A stretch of DNA of 64,000 bases from Saccharibacter sp. EH611 (GCF_009834765.1 NZ_WVHP01000001.1:248001-312000), one strand, 5' to 3'; counted from the stretch's first letter, positions 24,197 through 32,888 are shown. The notes: generated by a model from the letters alone, not told the origin. Made by a program: numbers and translations.

Positions 24197-26269
24197 TTAA
24201 TGCTGATCTTTTAGCTGTTCCCGTGCCACTTGATACACAGCATCTTCGGTAAAACCAAAGCGCTCCATCAAGGCACCGGCCGCTCCGGATGCACCAAAAC
24301 CATTCAACGAAATCATGGCACCCTTGAGGCCAAGATAGCGATCCCAACCAAAACCAGACGCCATCTCAATACCAACGCGGTTCGCTACTGAAGGAGGAAG
24401 CACCGTATCACGATATGCTTTATCCTGCTCTTCAAACAGATCCATACTCGGCATTGAAACAACGCGTGCTTTCACACCTTCCGCCGTCAGACGCTCATAT
24501 GCCTTAACCGCCAAAGAAACCTCAGAACCAGAAGCGATCAGAATGAGTTCTGGCGTTCCCTCACAACTTGCCAGCACGTACGCACCCCGTGCGACACCAG
24601 CGGCTGGTGCATAATGCGTCCGATCGATCGTCGGCAGGTTTTGGCGACTCAAGGCTAACGCAACCGGGCCACGACGTGAGACATTCATCGCCACACGCCA
24701 GCTTTCAGCCACTTCATTCGCATCGGACGGACGTAAAAGTGTTAATCCCGGCGTTGCTCGCAGCTGTGCAAATTGTTCAATCGGCTGATGGGTAGGCCCA
24801 TCCTCTCCCACACCAATGGAGTCATGGGTGAATACATACACCACAGGGAGATGCATCAGCGCGGCAAGACGAATAGGAGCCTTCATATAATCAGAAAAGA
24901 TCAAGAAGCCGGCACCAAAGACACGTAATCCTGTCAGAGCCATACCATTGCAAACAGCACCCATCGCATGCTCACGCACACCAAAATGGATATTGCGGCC
25001 TTTGTAAGACCCCATCACACCTCGTATGCCCGGTGCTTGAAAAGCCCCTGATCCTTTGATCGTTGTCCGTGTCGAAGGGGATAAATCCGCCGCCCCGCCA
25101 ATCATCCACGGGATATTCTTCGCTACTGCATTGAGAACCTCACCCGAGCTTTGACGTGAGGCCATTCCTTTCTCATCGGCAGGATAGATCGGAATATCTT
25201 TATCCCACCCCTGCGGTAACTCGTGAGCAAAAAGCGTATCGAGCTCCTCAGCCTCTTGAGGGTATTCCTCATGATAACGGGCAAAAAGCTCTTGCCATTT
25301 TGCATGGGCCTGCTGCCCACGCGCGCCAGACTCTTCCGCAAAATGCTCTTTTACACCATCCGGGATCATGAAATCAGGCGCATCCTCTGGCCAGCCATAG
25401 GCCGCTTTCGCACCAATAATTTCATTTTCACCCAAAGGCTCCCCATGGGCTGAAGCTTTACCCGCTTTATTAGGAGCGCCGTAACCAATTACTGTTGTGA
25501 GGATAATGAGCGTTGGCCTCTCTTGATCCTCTTTCCCTTCTTTAAGGGCCTGCATGATGGCCCCCACGTCATTACCATCTGCGACATAGAGAACCTGCCA
25601 ACCATATGCCTCAAAACGCTTACCGACGTCTTCCGTATGGGCAAGATCAGTCCCACCTTCGATGGAAATACGGTTGGCATCATACACCCACGTGACATTA
25701 CCGAGCTGCAAATGCCCCGCCATGGCCGCGGCCTCACCCGTCACACCTTCCATCAAGTCACCATCACCACAGAAGGCAGTGATATGATAATCGAACAAGG
25801 AAAAACCCGGACGGTTATACGTGGCTGACAGCCAGCGCTGTGCCATGGCCATACCGATTGTATTCGCACAGCCTTGCCCCAACGGGCCAGTCGTAACTTC
25901 CACCCCAGCGGTGAGCCCATATTCAGGATGCCCAGGCGTGCGCGAATCTAAACGCCGGAAAGAGCGTAAATCCTCGAGCGTTAAAGCAGGGCGATCAACC
26001 ACCCTCCCATCTTCAACATCATGTACATCAGCGAGATGCAGAACAGAATACAGCAAAATAGCCGCATGACCGCCTGATAGTACGAATCGATCGCGTGCCG
26101 GCCAAAGGGGGTTTGCCGGATAATAGAGCATATCATACTGCCAAAAAGCGTACATTGCCGGTGCTAGAGCCATGGCGGTTCCTGGATGCCCGGATTTTGC
26201 GCGCTCAACACCATCCATCGACAAGGTGCGAATGGTGTCAATACAGAGTTTTGACAGCGTACTGGTCAC
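24197..26269 (-). CDS. tkt: Transketolase
   Basis: 690 residues. The thiamine diphosphate motif CGDGDLMEGVTGEAA leads to DANRISIEG, with GPLGQGCANTIGMA and HDSIGVGEDGPTHQPIEQ further on. It moves two-carbon ketol units between sugar phosphates with magnesium and thiamine diphosphate. The start is GTG 26269 with AAAGGA about ten bases upstream. First large gene of the seven-gene pentose phosphate block; tal-pgi begins 23 bases after its stop. Confidence 0.97.
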   Translation of the reverse strand: MTSTLSKLCIDTIRTLSMDGVERAKSGHPGTAMALAPAMYAFWQYDMLYYPANPLWPARDRFVLSGGHAAILLYSVLHLADVHDVEDGRVVDRPALTLEDLRSFRRLDSRTPGHPEYGLTAGVEVTTGPLGQGCANTIGMAMAQRWLSATYNRPGFSLFDYHITAFCGDGDLMEGVTGEAAAMAGHLQLGNVTWVYDANRISIEGGTDLAHTEDVGKRFEAYGWQVLYVADGNDVGAIMQALKEGKEDQERPTLIILTTVIGYGAPNKAGKASAHGEPLGENEIIGAKAAYGWPEDAPDFMIPDGVKEHFAEESGARGQQAHAKWQELFARYHEEYPQEAEELDTLFAHELPQGWDKDIPIYPADEKGMASRQSSGEVLNAVAKNIPWMIGGAADLSPSTRTTIKGSGAFQAPGIRGVMGSYKGRNIHFGVREHAMGAVCNGMALTGLRVFGAGFLIFSDYMKAPIRLAALMHLPVVYVFTHDSIGVGEDGPTHQPIEQFAQLRATPGLTLLRPSDANEVAESWRVAMNVSRRGPVALALSRQNLPTIDRTHYAPAAGVARGAYVLASCEGTPELILIASGSEVSLAVKAYERLTAEGVKARVVSMPSMDLFEEQDKAYRDTVLPPSVANRVGIEMASGFGWDRYLGLKGAMISLNGFGASGAAGALMERFGFTEDAVYQVAREQLKDQH

Positions 26270-26290
26270 TTTTTTACAGTCCTTTTATGC

Positions 26291-26419
26291 TCAGAATCTC
26301 CCAAAGGCTGAAGAGATCACCCCTAACCTCTCCATCTTTTGGGAATGACGACCCCACAAGTGGCGCGATCCTTCGTCTGACGCAATGCCTTCTGTAAAGA
26401 AACTGTGCATTTTCGACAT
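26291..26419 (-). CDS. Candidate 42-residue upstream ORF of tkt
   Basis: ATG 26419, with AAGGA about twelve bases upstream, opens a 42-codon frame ending 21 bases before the tkt GTG. The product begins MSKMHSFFTEGIASDEGSR and is polar with several His, Arg and Trp residues. No family is recognised. It could be a regulatory leader peptide or chance. Confidence 0.3.
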   Translation of the reverse strand: MSKMHSFFTEGIASDEGSRHLWGRHSQKMERLGVISSAFGRF

Positions 26420-26529
26420 GATGATCGTTTTTCCTTGTCTCAGAAAGCACAGCCCTCATCTTTCCCTCCCACGCACAACAGGCTAGCCTGACGACCATTA
26501 CCGGCCATTTACACGGATGAGCATCAATC

Positions 26530-27033
26530 ATGACGCAAGCCGACGCTATGCATTTCACACCCGAACAGATCACTGCTCTGTTCATTGACGCTGCTCGCTC
26601 GGGCGAGTGCTCCTTATTGAAGCAATTTTTGGACGCTGGCATGCCAATAAACTGCACGGACAGCCGGGGCTATACTCCACTGATCGTTGCCACGTACAAT
26701 GAGCAAATTGAAGCAGCCCGTCTCCTCCTTGAGCATGGCGCAGACCCCAACGAGATCGACGAAAAAGGAGCCACCGCTCTCTCTGGCGTGGCCTTTAAGG
26801 GGTTTGAAGACATCGCCACATTGTTGATCGACAAAGGTGCGGTGGTTGATAAACCCAACCATGCAGGGCGCACGCCTTTAATGTTCGCCGTTATGTTCGG
26901 GCGCGAAAATATGGCCCGCCTTCTCCTGCATCATGGTGCTAACCCTGAACTCCGCGACGCAGAAGGCATGTCCGCCCGCGAAATGGCCACCCATCAGGGC
27001 CTTACCCTCTTTGATGAAAGCACCCCGTCATGA
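26530..27033 (+). CDS. Ankyrin-repeat protein
   Basis: 167 residues with about four ankyrin repeats from residue 18: SRGYTPLIVATYN with ARLLLEHGADPN, KGATALSGVAFKG with LLIDKGAVVD, AGRTPLMFAVMFG with RLLLHHGANPE, and a degenerate last one. Ankyrin stacks bind proteins; the partner is unknown. No signal peptide is seen, so it is likely cytoplasmic. The stop overlaps the hisC ATG (ATGA at 27030), so it is cotranslated with hisC, which is an uncommon partner. Divergent from tkt. Confidence 0.92.
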   Translation: MTQADAMHFTPEQITALFIDAARSGECSLLKQFLDAGMPINCTDSRGYTPLIVATYNEQIEAARLLLEHGADPNEIDEKGATALSGVAFKGFEDIATLLIDKGAVVDKPNHAGRTPLMFAVMFGRENMARLLLHHGANPELRDAEGMSAREMATHQGLTLFDESTPS

Positions 27034-28103
27034 GCCGTTTGTGGAACCCGAGCGTTCACGCGCTTCAGCCTTATACGCCAGGTGAGCAGCCTAAACTCAC
27101 CAATTTAACAAAGCTCAACACGAACGAATCTCCTTATGGCCCTAGCCCAAAGGCAATTCAGGCTATTAAAGACGCGGCTTCAGGCACGCTTCGTCTGTAT
27201 CCCGATCCAACCTCACAAGGGCTCCGTCAAGCGATTGCTGAGCTCTATAACGTTGGCGTTGAGAATATCTTCCCCGGCAATGGCTCTGATGAAGTGCTTG
27301 CTCATGTCTTCCGCGCTCTGTTCCATCCTGATGAGCCCGTGCTCTTTAGCGATGTCACCTACGGCTTTTACCCTATTTACTGCCAGATGTTCGATCTGCC
27401 GTATCGGATGATCCCCTTACGAGAAGACTTCTCCATTCATCAAGAAGACTATACCGGGCCATGCGGCGGTATCATTCTTGCCAATCCGAACGCCAATACG
27501 GGAATGCTTCTTCCTGTTGAAGATATTGAAGCTCTCGTTCAACGCCACCCAAACCGAACCGTCGTCGTTGATGAGGCCTATGTCGAGTTTGGCGGTCAAA
27601 GCGCCATCCCTCTCATCAAACGCTACGATAACCTGCTTATTGTGCGCACTTTCTCAAAATCGTCTGGCCTCGCTGGGCTTCGCGTAGGGTACGCCATCGG
27701 CTCTGAAGAGCTTATTGATGGGCTCACCCGTGTCAAAGATAGCTTCAACTCCTACCCGCTCTCCCGCCCGGCCCAAGCTGGTGCTGAAGCCTCCATCCGC
27801 GATACAGCATGGCTTGAAGACACAACACGGAAAATTATCAAAACCCGTGATGCCTTGATCGCTGATCTGCGTCAACGTGGGCTCACCGTTCTCCCCTCTT
27901 ATGCGAATTTTATTTTGGCGCATCATCCACAGCATGATGCCGGGAAGCTGGCCAAAGCATTACGGGATCAGGCGATCATTGTACGCTATCAAGGCTCTTC
28001 ACCACGCATTAAGGACTGGCTACGTATTACGATCGGCACAGACCACGATAGCAAACGCCTTCTAGAAGCCCTTGATCTTATAGAGAAAAATACGCTGCGT
28101 TAA
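27030..28103 (+). CDS. hisC: Histidinol-phosphate aminotransferase
   Basis: 357 residues, class II fold-type I PLP enzyme. LNTNESPYGPSPKA opens the protein, GNGSDEVLAHVFRA, NPNANTG, DEAYVEFGG and RTFSKSSGLAGLRVGYAIG (PLP lysine in the SKSSG segment) follow. It converts imidazole acetol phosphate to histidinol phosphate with glutamate. Close relatives accept aromatic amino acids too. It is about 24 kb from the his operon at the left end and is coupled to the ankyrin gene. Confidence 0.95.
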   Translation: MSRLWNPSVHALQPYTPGEQPKLTNLTKLNTNESPYGPSPKAIQAIKDAASGTLRLYPDPTSQGLRQAIAELYNVGVENIFPGNGSDEVLAHVFRALFHPDEPVLFSDVTYGFYPIYCQMFDLPYRMIPLREDFSIHQEDYTGPCGGIILANPNANTGMLLPVEDIEALVQRHPNRTVVVDEAYVEFGGQSAIPLIKRYDNLLIVRTFSKSSGLAGLRVGYAIGSEELIDGLTRVKDSFNSYPLSRPAQAGAEASIRDTAWLEDTTRKIIKTRDALIADLRQRGLTVLPSYANFILAHHPQHDAGKLAKALRDQAIIVRYQGSSPRIKDWLRITIGTDHDSKRLLEALDLIEKNTLR

Positions 28104-28119
28104 CGGCGTCGTAAGCTTT

Positions 28120-28177
28120 CCTCCTGCATGATTGTTGGAGGTTCTACAGCTGTAGATCTTCACAACCATGCAGGAGG
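28120..28177 (+). promoter_or_regulatory. Long hairpin that masks the Shine-Dalgarno of the next small gene
   Basis: CCTCCTGCATG at 28120-28130 is an exact inverted copy of CATGCAGGAGG at 28167-28177, and the pairing continues imperfectly inward (TTGT with ACAA, CTACAG with CTGTAG). The right arm contains the AGGAGG ribosome site for ATG 28183. The mRNA would therefore hide that site unless the stem opens, as in RNA thermometers or other translational switches. There is no T-run, so a plain hisC terminator is less likely. Confidence 0.6.
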
Positions 28178-28182
28178 GTTTC

Positions 28183-28431
28183 ATGATGCGTCCCGCTCAT
28201 CGCACACTTGCCGAACATCGCCCTATTCGGCGTAACAACAATGAAAAGCGCCGCCAGCTTAACGAGCTCTGCAATACGGCCTTACGGTTACGCCCGCAGA
28301 CAACGCCGGCTTTGCGCGCAAGCATTGAGCGCCGTATTCGTGAATTACGCTCAGATTTGCGGCAAAAACCAACGTCTCCTTCCTCACCGCAAGAGCGTCC
28401 ACACCGCTCCTACGTCTTGCACGCCGATTAA
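28183..28431 (+). CDS. Small basic protein, unknown function
   Basis: 82 residues from ATG 28183 (a second ATG follows directly at 28186). AGGAGG lies five bases upstream. About a quarter of residues are Arg or Lys, with a helix-forming core (RRQLNELCNTALRLRP, ASIERRIRELRSDLRQ) and a Pro/Ser/Arg tail. It may bind nucleic acid or a protein partner. No membrane segment or signal peptide. I do not recognise a family. Its ribosome site is inside a long hairpin, and it lies between hisC and the M29 peptidase gene. Confidence 0.65.
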   Translation: MMRPAHRTLAEHRPIRRNNNEKRRQLNELCNTALRLRPQTTPALRASIERRIRELRSDLRQKPTSPSSPQERPHRSYVLHAD

Positions 28432-28527
28432 GCTCACTTTTCTCATCATTAGACCCGTTGCACTTCTGGCGTTCAGCCGTCACGATAGCCTTAATTTCTT
28501 GTCTCCTAACATCAGGGTGCAACGGCT

Positions 28528-29772
28528 ATGTCTCATTCCTCTCTTTCACACGATCAACTCCTTGATCGTCTTGCTGAAACGTCCGTCCGCGTTGGACTAA
28601 ACCTCCAAAAAGGGCAGCAGCTCATCATCACTGCACCGCTTGATGCCGTACCTCTCATACGTCGCATCACCACCCATGCCTATAAGGCTGGGGCTTCCTT
28701 GGTCACAACTTTCTACAATGATGACGAAGCCCTCCTCGCTCGCTTTGCTCATGCGCCTGAAGAGAGCTTCGATACGGCCGCAAATTGGATGGCTGACGGT
28801 ATTGCCAAGGCCTTCCGTGAAGGGGCCGCACGCATGGCCATTACCGGTGGCAATCCAACCCTGCTCAAAGGCCAAAACCCCGACCATGTCTCACGCGTCA
28901 GCCGGGCCGCCTCACGCGCAAACCGCCCCGCGATGGAGATCATTACCCAGTTTGCAACCAACTGGAACATCATCGCCTGCGCAACGCCGGCTTGGGCCCA
29001 GCAAATTTTTCCAGACCTGCCAGAAGCAGAGGCTATGGACGCTCTATGGAAGGGTATCTTTAGTGCGTCTCGCGCCGATACAGAAAACCCCGTTCAGGCG
29101 TGGGCAGACCATAACCGCGTCCTCCATCACCGCTCCACTCTACTCAATAAGCTACGTTTCGATTCGCTCCACTTTAAAGGCCCCGGCACTGATATTGATA
29201 TCGGCCTTGCTGACGGCCATCTTTGGGCTGGTGGGGCCGAAAAGGCTGGCAATGGCGTCGTCTGTAACCCCAACATTCCAACGGAAGAAGTCTTCACAAC
29301 GCCACATTGCGCCCATATCAACGGCACTGTTTCCTCGACTAAGCCCTTGTTTCACCAAGGCTCCCTCATTGATGGAATCACGGTTCGTTTTGAAAATGGC
29401 CGTATTGTTGACGCTCATGCTGACCAAGGTGAAGACGTCCTCAACCGTATTCTTGAAAGCGATCACGGGGCCCGTAGCATTGGCGAAGTCGCTCTTGTGC
29501 CGCACTCATCCCCTATTTCACAAAGCGGAATCCTGTATCGCAACACGCTTTTTGATGAGAACGCGTCCTGCCATATCGCTTTGGGTCAAGCCTACACAAA
29601 ATGCATGACCGATCCCGAAGGTTTGAGTGAAGAAGAACTGATTGCTCGTGGTGCCAACCATTCCATTATCCATATTGATTGGATGATTGGGTCTGACAAA
29701 ATTGATGTTGATGGTATCAAAAACGGACAACGCACGCCCGTTCTCCGCAAAGGTGAGTGGGTGCTGGACTAA
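28528..29772 (+). CDS. M29-family aminopeptidase (AmpS/PepS type)
   Basis: 414 residues. The C-terminal half carries the M29 metal-site pattern: GVVCNPNIPTEEVFTTP, DHGARSIGEVALVPHSSPI, SGILYRNTLFDENASCHIALG and NHSIIHIDWMIGS. These cytoplasmic metallo-aminopeptidases remove N-terminal residues from peptides using two metal ions. Length is normal. CAGGG lies about twelve bases before ATG 28528. The hypothetical gene behind it begins five bases after the stop. Confidence 0.94.
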   Translation: MSHSSLSHDQLLDRLAETSVRVGLNLQKGQQLIITAPLDAVPLIRRITTHAYKAGASLVTTFYNDDEALLARFAHAPEESFDTAANWMADGIAKAFREGAARMAITGGNPTLLKGQNPDHVSRVSRAASRANRPAMEIITQFATNWNIIACATPAWAQQIFPDLPEAEAMDALWKGIFSASRADTENPVQAWADHNRVLHHRSTLLNKLRFDSLHFKGPGTDIDIGLADGHLWAGGAEKAGNGVVCNPNIPTEEVFTTPHCAHINGTVSSTKPLFHQGSLIDGITVRFENGRIVDAHADQGEDVLNRILESDHGARSIGEVALVPHSSPISQSGILYRNTLFDENASCHIALGQAYTKCMTDPEGLSEEELIARGANHSIIHIDWMIGSDKIDVDGIKNGQRTPVLRKGEWVLD

Positions 29773-29777
29773 TATTT

Positions 29778-30206
29778 ATGCCTATTTCGCTTGATCCAGC
29801 TCAGCTACCGGAACTCAACATCCTCACATTGGCTCAATCTGGAGCCATTGTGAGAGCAGAGCGCGAAACACCAGAAGATGGCATTCCCGCTTTCATTACA
29901 CGCTCAGGATGGAATGAGCTGATTAGTCATCACGCTCAAGAACAAGAAACGGTTGCTGACACCGCTACACGTGTTCTCACAGCTCTTGAGAAAAGTATTG
30001 GACTCCTCATGACCCAAGCAGCGAAAGCTGCACAAGAGCATGAACAGAGCACTCCACCCTCTCTCTATAGTCTTGAAACGGATCTCTTCCCGAGCAACAC
30101 GCAGACACGCCTCGTCTTTGTAAAGGACATATCTCACCACGTTGCGTGCGCACTTATCGGAACTCCCGATCAAATTTCGGAAATTATACGGCCTTCTTCC
30201 CCGTAG
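29778..30206 (+). CDS. Hypothetical protein following the aminopeptidase
   Basis: 142 residues from ATG 29778. It has a hydrophilic start (MPISLDPAQLPELNIL), a helical middle with an Ala-rich stretch, and a C-terminal beta-like part (TRLVFVKDISHHVACALIG). No signal peptide, membrane segment or known motif. No clear Shine-Dalgarno; with five bases to the aminopeptidase stop it is probably translated by reinitiation. I do not recognise a family. A strong terminator follows. Confidence 0.7.
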   Translation: MPISLDPAQLPELNILTLAQSGAIVRAERETPEDGIPAFITRSGWNELISHHAQEQETVADTATRVLTALEKSIGLLMTQAAKAAQEHEQSTPPSLYSLETDLFPSNTQTRLVFVKDISHHVACALIGTPDQISEIIRPSSP

Positions 30207-30237
30207 AGTGACGAAACGTCTCTGCAATCTTTTGTCC

Positions 30238-30284
30238 TCGCTCGAATCGATTCGTTTATTATCGATTCGGGCGAGTTTCTTTTC
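30238..30284 (+). terminator. Rho-independent terminator after the hisC-aminopeptidase run
   Basis: CTCGCTCGAATCGAT (30238-30252) pairs with ATCGATTCGGGCGAG (30262-30276), a 15-bp stem with one G-U pair and a 9-base loop, followed by TTTCTTTT. Confidence 0.93.
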
Positions 30285-30586
30285 GTCGAGGTTCCATGAG
30301 AATATGATTTCACCAAATTTGATAGTTATTAAAATAAGTTTTTAAATAAAAACTTCCAAAACAAACGTTATCCCCTTTTTACTTATACGTTATTTTTACC
30401 TTTATTGTTCTTATAATAAACCAGCGTTTCAGCTAGATGCTTACCGACTTTTTGGTTCATCATGTGCGCGATTAGTCGTGACAACGACACACTGTCTGGT
30501 TGTAAAATTCACAAAAAAACAATCTATGGTTGCATTTATCGCTGATACTGCTTCTAATTGTATTTCCACCACAGGAGTTAAAACCT
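30285..30586 (+). promoter_or_regulatory. AT-rich leader/promoter region of the CtrA-like gene
   Basis: About 300 bases without a gene, very AT-rich from 30305 to 30425. A TATAAT hexamer lies at 30412-30417, but no good -35 partner is seen at 17 bases, so the promoter is only suggested. That start would give a leader of roughly 165 bases. The nearest match to a CtrA box has the wrong spacing (TTAA-N9-TTAA near 30329-30345). Confidence 0.35.
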
Positions 30587-31327
30587 ATGCGTGTCTTAAT
30601 CGCGGAAAGTGACCTTTTTATCTCGTCCCCTCTTATTAGAATGTTGCGGAATGCTTCCTATACAGTCGATCATGCGACTTCAGGAAGTGATACGATCAAC
30701 ATGCTAAAATATTATGATTATGACCTCCTCATTACTGAAATGTCTCTTGAGGATATGGAAGGTCATGACATTATTCGTCAAATAAGACGCGCTCAAATCA
30801 CAACACCAATTATGGTCATCTCCACACTCATGCAGCCTCAAGCTAAAGTAATGGCCTTTGCTGCAGGTGCTGATGATTATGTGATTAAGCCTTACGATAA
30901 TGATGAGCTTCTTGCTCGTGTTCAGGCTCTCATGCGTCGCGCCCATGGCTTTGCTGAACCACGCATTAAAGTAGGCCCACTCGAGCTCGATCTTAGCAGT
31001 CGAATGATCAGCATTGATGGACAATTCTTACATCTAACCAGTAAAGAATACGCCATTATGGAACTTTTGATCGTACGTCGGGGCGCTATCCTTACTAAGG
31101 ATACCTTCCTGAACCATCTTTATGGCGGGATTGATGAGCCTGAAATGAAAATTATTGATGTTTTCATCTGTAAACTAAGACGTAAACTTCAACGTTTCGG
31201 AGCCGGTCATATGATCACAACCGTATGGGGTCGTGGCTATATTCTAGCTGAGGAACCAGAACAGCCTGCTTCCCCAGCGTTATCGTCATCGACACATGCA
31301 GCGCCTAACTTACGTGAAGCGATCTAA
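30587..31327 (+). CDS. CtrA-like response regulator with Glu at the phosphoacceptor position
   Basis: 246 residues, receiver domain 1-120 and winged-helix DNA-binding domain about 125-228. The DNA-binding half is nearly that of CtrA: LTSKEYAIMELL, LTKDTFLNHLYGGIDEPEMKIIDVF (in two parts), CKLRRKL, TVWGRGYIL. CtrA is the master cell-cycle regulator of alphaproteobacteria. In the receiver the phosphoacceptor Asp-51 of CtrA is Glu-51 here (LLITEMSLEDM), and the acidic pair reads ESD instead of EDD, while Lys in VIKPYD is kept. A Glu at this site commonly mimics the phosphorylated state. The C-terminus has a 25-residue Ser/Pro extension and no AA degradation end. AGGAG precedes ATG 30587. Confidence 0.88.
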   Translation: MRVLIAESDLFISSPLIRMLRNASYTVDHATSGSDTINMLKYYDYDLLITEMSLEDMEGHDIIRQIRRAQITTPIMVISTLMQPQAKVMAFAAGADDYVIKPYDNDELLARVQALMRRAHGFAEPRIKVGPLELDLSSRMISIDGQFLHLTSKEYAIMELLIVRRGAILTKDTFLNHLYGGIDEPEMKIIDVFICKLRRKLQRFGAGHMITTVWGRGYILAEEPEQPASPALSSSTHAAPNLREAI

Positions 31328-31338
31328 ACCGTTCTCTT

Positions 31339-31390
31339 ACAGCAACACCTCTTTTATGTGGCTTTATCAACGTAAAAGAAGTGTTGCTGT
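31339..31390. terminator. Long hairpin between convergent genes
   Basis: A 20-base arm at 31339-31358 pairs with 31371-31390 (two mismatched or wobble positions, 12-base loop). It lies between the CtrA-like gene (+) and glmM (-). T-richness inside the stem lets it work in either direction, though the outer T-run is weak. Confidence 0.65.
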
Positions 31391-31396
31391 TGTCAT

Positions 31397-32758
31397 TTAC
31401 TCTACGGAGATCACGCGGCAGATTCTCTCACGAACCTGCTGCACCATCTCTCGTACCGTCTCCTCATTTTGAGCTTCGACCATAATACGGATCAACGGTT
31501 CAGTCCCACTGGCACGGAGCACGAGCCGTCCTTGTTCACCTAAAATAGACGCGGCCCATTGGCTAATCTCAGCGACTTCAGAGCTTTTGAGTGGATTTTC
31601 ACCCGAATAGCGCACATTTTCCAAAAGCTGGGGGTAAGGTTCAAAAATCCGGCACACTTGGCTGGCGGTTTGATCTTTCGCCACCATAACCGCTAGAACT
31701 TGTAGGGCTGCAAGCAAACCATCACCCGTCGTTCCATAATCAGACAATACCATATGGCCAGATTGCTCGCCGCCTAAATTTGCCTCCACCTGACGCATAC
31801 GCTCTACCACATAACGATCTCCCACAGCTGTGCGATGCAATGTCAGTCCCATCGTTTGGAGATATTTTTCGAGCCCCATATTGGACATAACAGTTGCGAC
31901 AACTTCCTGCCCTCTCAAGCGGCCCTGCTCATGCCATGATGCCGCAATAAGACCGAGGATCTGGTCGCCATCCACCAAATGTCCTTCTTCATCGGCAAAA
32001 AGAACACGATCCGCATCGCCATCCAAAGCAATCCCACAATGCGCGCCGTGCTCTTTCACCGCCTCGCACATACGCTGCGGATGTGTAGAGCCAACACCAT
32101 CGTTAATATTCACCCCATCTGGATGACAGCCGATGGAAATCACCTCTGCCCCCAGCTCCCACAAAGCAGCAGGGGCAACACGATAAGCAGAACCATTCGC
32201 ACAATCGAGAACAATTTTAAGCCCATCTAAACGCAGCCCACGCGGGAAGGAGAATTTCACATTCTCCACATAACGCCCCGCAGCATCCGTTAGACGAGAC
32301 GCTTTACCGATATGTTCAGGTGTTGCCAATTTCCCCGACAAATCTTGCTGCATTAAGCTTTCAATATCCGCTTCCATCGCATCGGACAACTTGAAACCAT
32401 CAGGGCCAAAAAGCTTAATCCCATTATCCGTAAACGGATTGTGGGATGCAGAAATCATCACGCCCAAATCCGCCCGTAAAGAGCGGGTCAAAAAAGCCAC
32501 GGCTGGCGTCGGAAGGGGGCCAACAAGAATGACATCCATCCCAGCGGCTAAAAAGCCTGACACCAAGGCGCATTCAATCATGTACCCTGAAAGACGCGTA
32601 TCTTTACCGACAATCACCGTATGGCGATGGTTAGACTGCGTTGTGAATTGTATCCCCGCCGCTTGGCCAAGCTTTTGGGCAACCTCTACGGTCATCGGAG
32701 ACGTATTAGCCTGACCGCGAATACCATCTGTACCAAAAAATACTCGCTTACCAGCCAT
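31397..32758 (-). CDS. glmM: Phosphoglucosamine mutase
   Basis: 453 residues. The phosphoserine loop ISASHNPF places the catalytic Ser at 105; DGDADRVLF binds magnesium, GEQSGHM and [15 protein letters not shown] bind sugar and phosphate. It converts glucosamine-6-phosphate to glucosamine-1-phosphate for UDP-GlcNAc, hence peptidoglycan and lipopolysaccharide. A GGGGAA site precedes ATG 32758. It follows ftsH, as in many proteobacteria, but a terminator separates them. Confidence 0.97.
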   Translation of the reverse strand: MAGKRVFFGTDGIRGQANTSPMTVEVAQKLGQAAGIQFTTQSNHRHTVIVGKDTRLSGYMIECALVSGFLAAGMDVILVGPLPTPAVAFLTRSLRADLGVMISASHNPFTDNGIKLFGPDGFKLSDAMEADIESLMQQDLSGKLATPEHIGKASRLTDAAGRYVENVKFSFPRGLRLDGLKIVLDCANGSAYRVAPAALWELGAEVISIGCHPDGVNINDGVGSTHPQRMCEAVKEHGAHCGIALDGDADRVLFADEEGHLVDGDQILGLIAASWHEQGRLRGQEVVATVMSNMGLEKYLQTMGLTLHRTAVGDRYVVERMRQVEANLGGEQSGHMVLSDYGTTGDGLLAALQVLAVMVAKDQTASQVCRIFEPYPQLLENVRYSGENPLKSSEVAEISQWAASILGEQGRLVLRASGTEPLIRIMVEAQNEETVREMVQQVRERICRVISVE

Positions 32759-32850
32759 GAATACGTTCCCCTCTCACCCGTCACATCGCGTCGATCCGAC
32801 AATTCAGAATGCAACTTTGTGCATCAATAATAATCTGACGCCTTTAACAT

Positions 32851-32888
32851 AAAACAGGCGTATAACGAACCTTATCGTCATACGCCTG
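32851..32888 (-). terminator. Terminator after ftsH
   Basis: On the minus strand CAGGCGTA (32888-32881) pairs with TACGCCTG (32862-32855) and inner bases also pair, followed by TTTT (32854-32851). It lies about 30 bases after the ftsH stop, between ftsH and glmM. Confidence 0.8.

Noticed and set aside
24174-24347. Upstream extension of tal-pgi
   Set aside because: It runs into tkt, is rich in Trp and Cys unlike the protein, and a strong GGGGAGAG stands before ATG 24173.
28432-28527. Gene between the small basic protein and the aminopeptidase
   Set aside because: Under 100 bases with no start and ribosome site combination; reads as a leader region.
30300-30360. CtrA-box autoregulation site upstream of the CtrA-like gene
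   Set aside because: The closest match has nine bases between the TTAA halves instead of seven.
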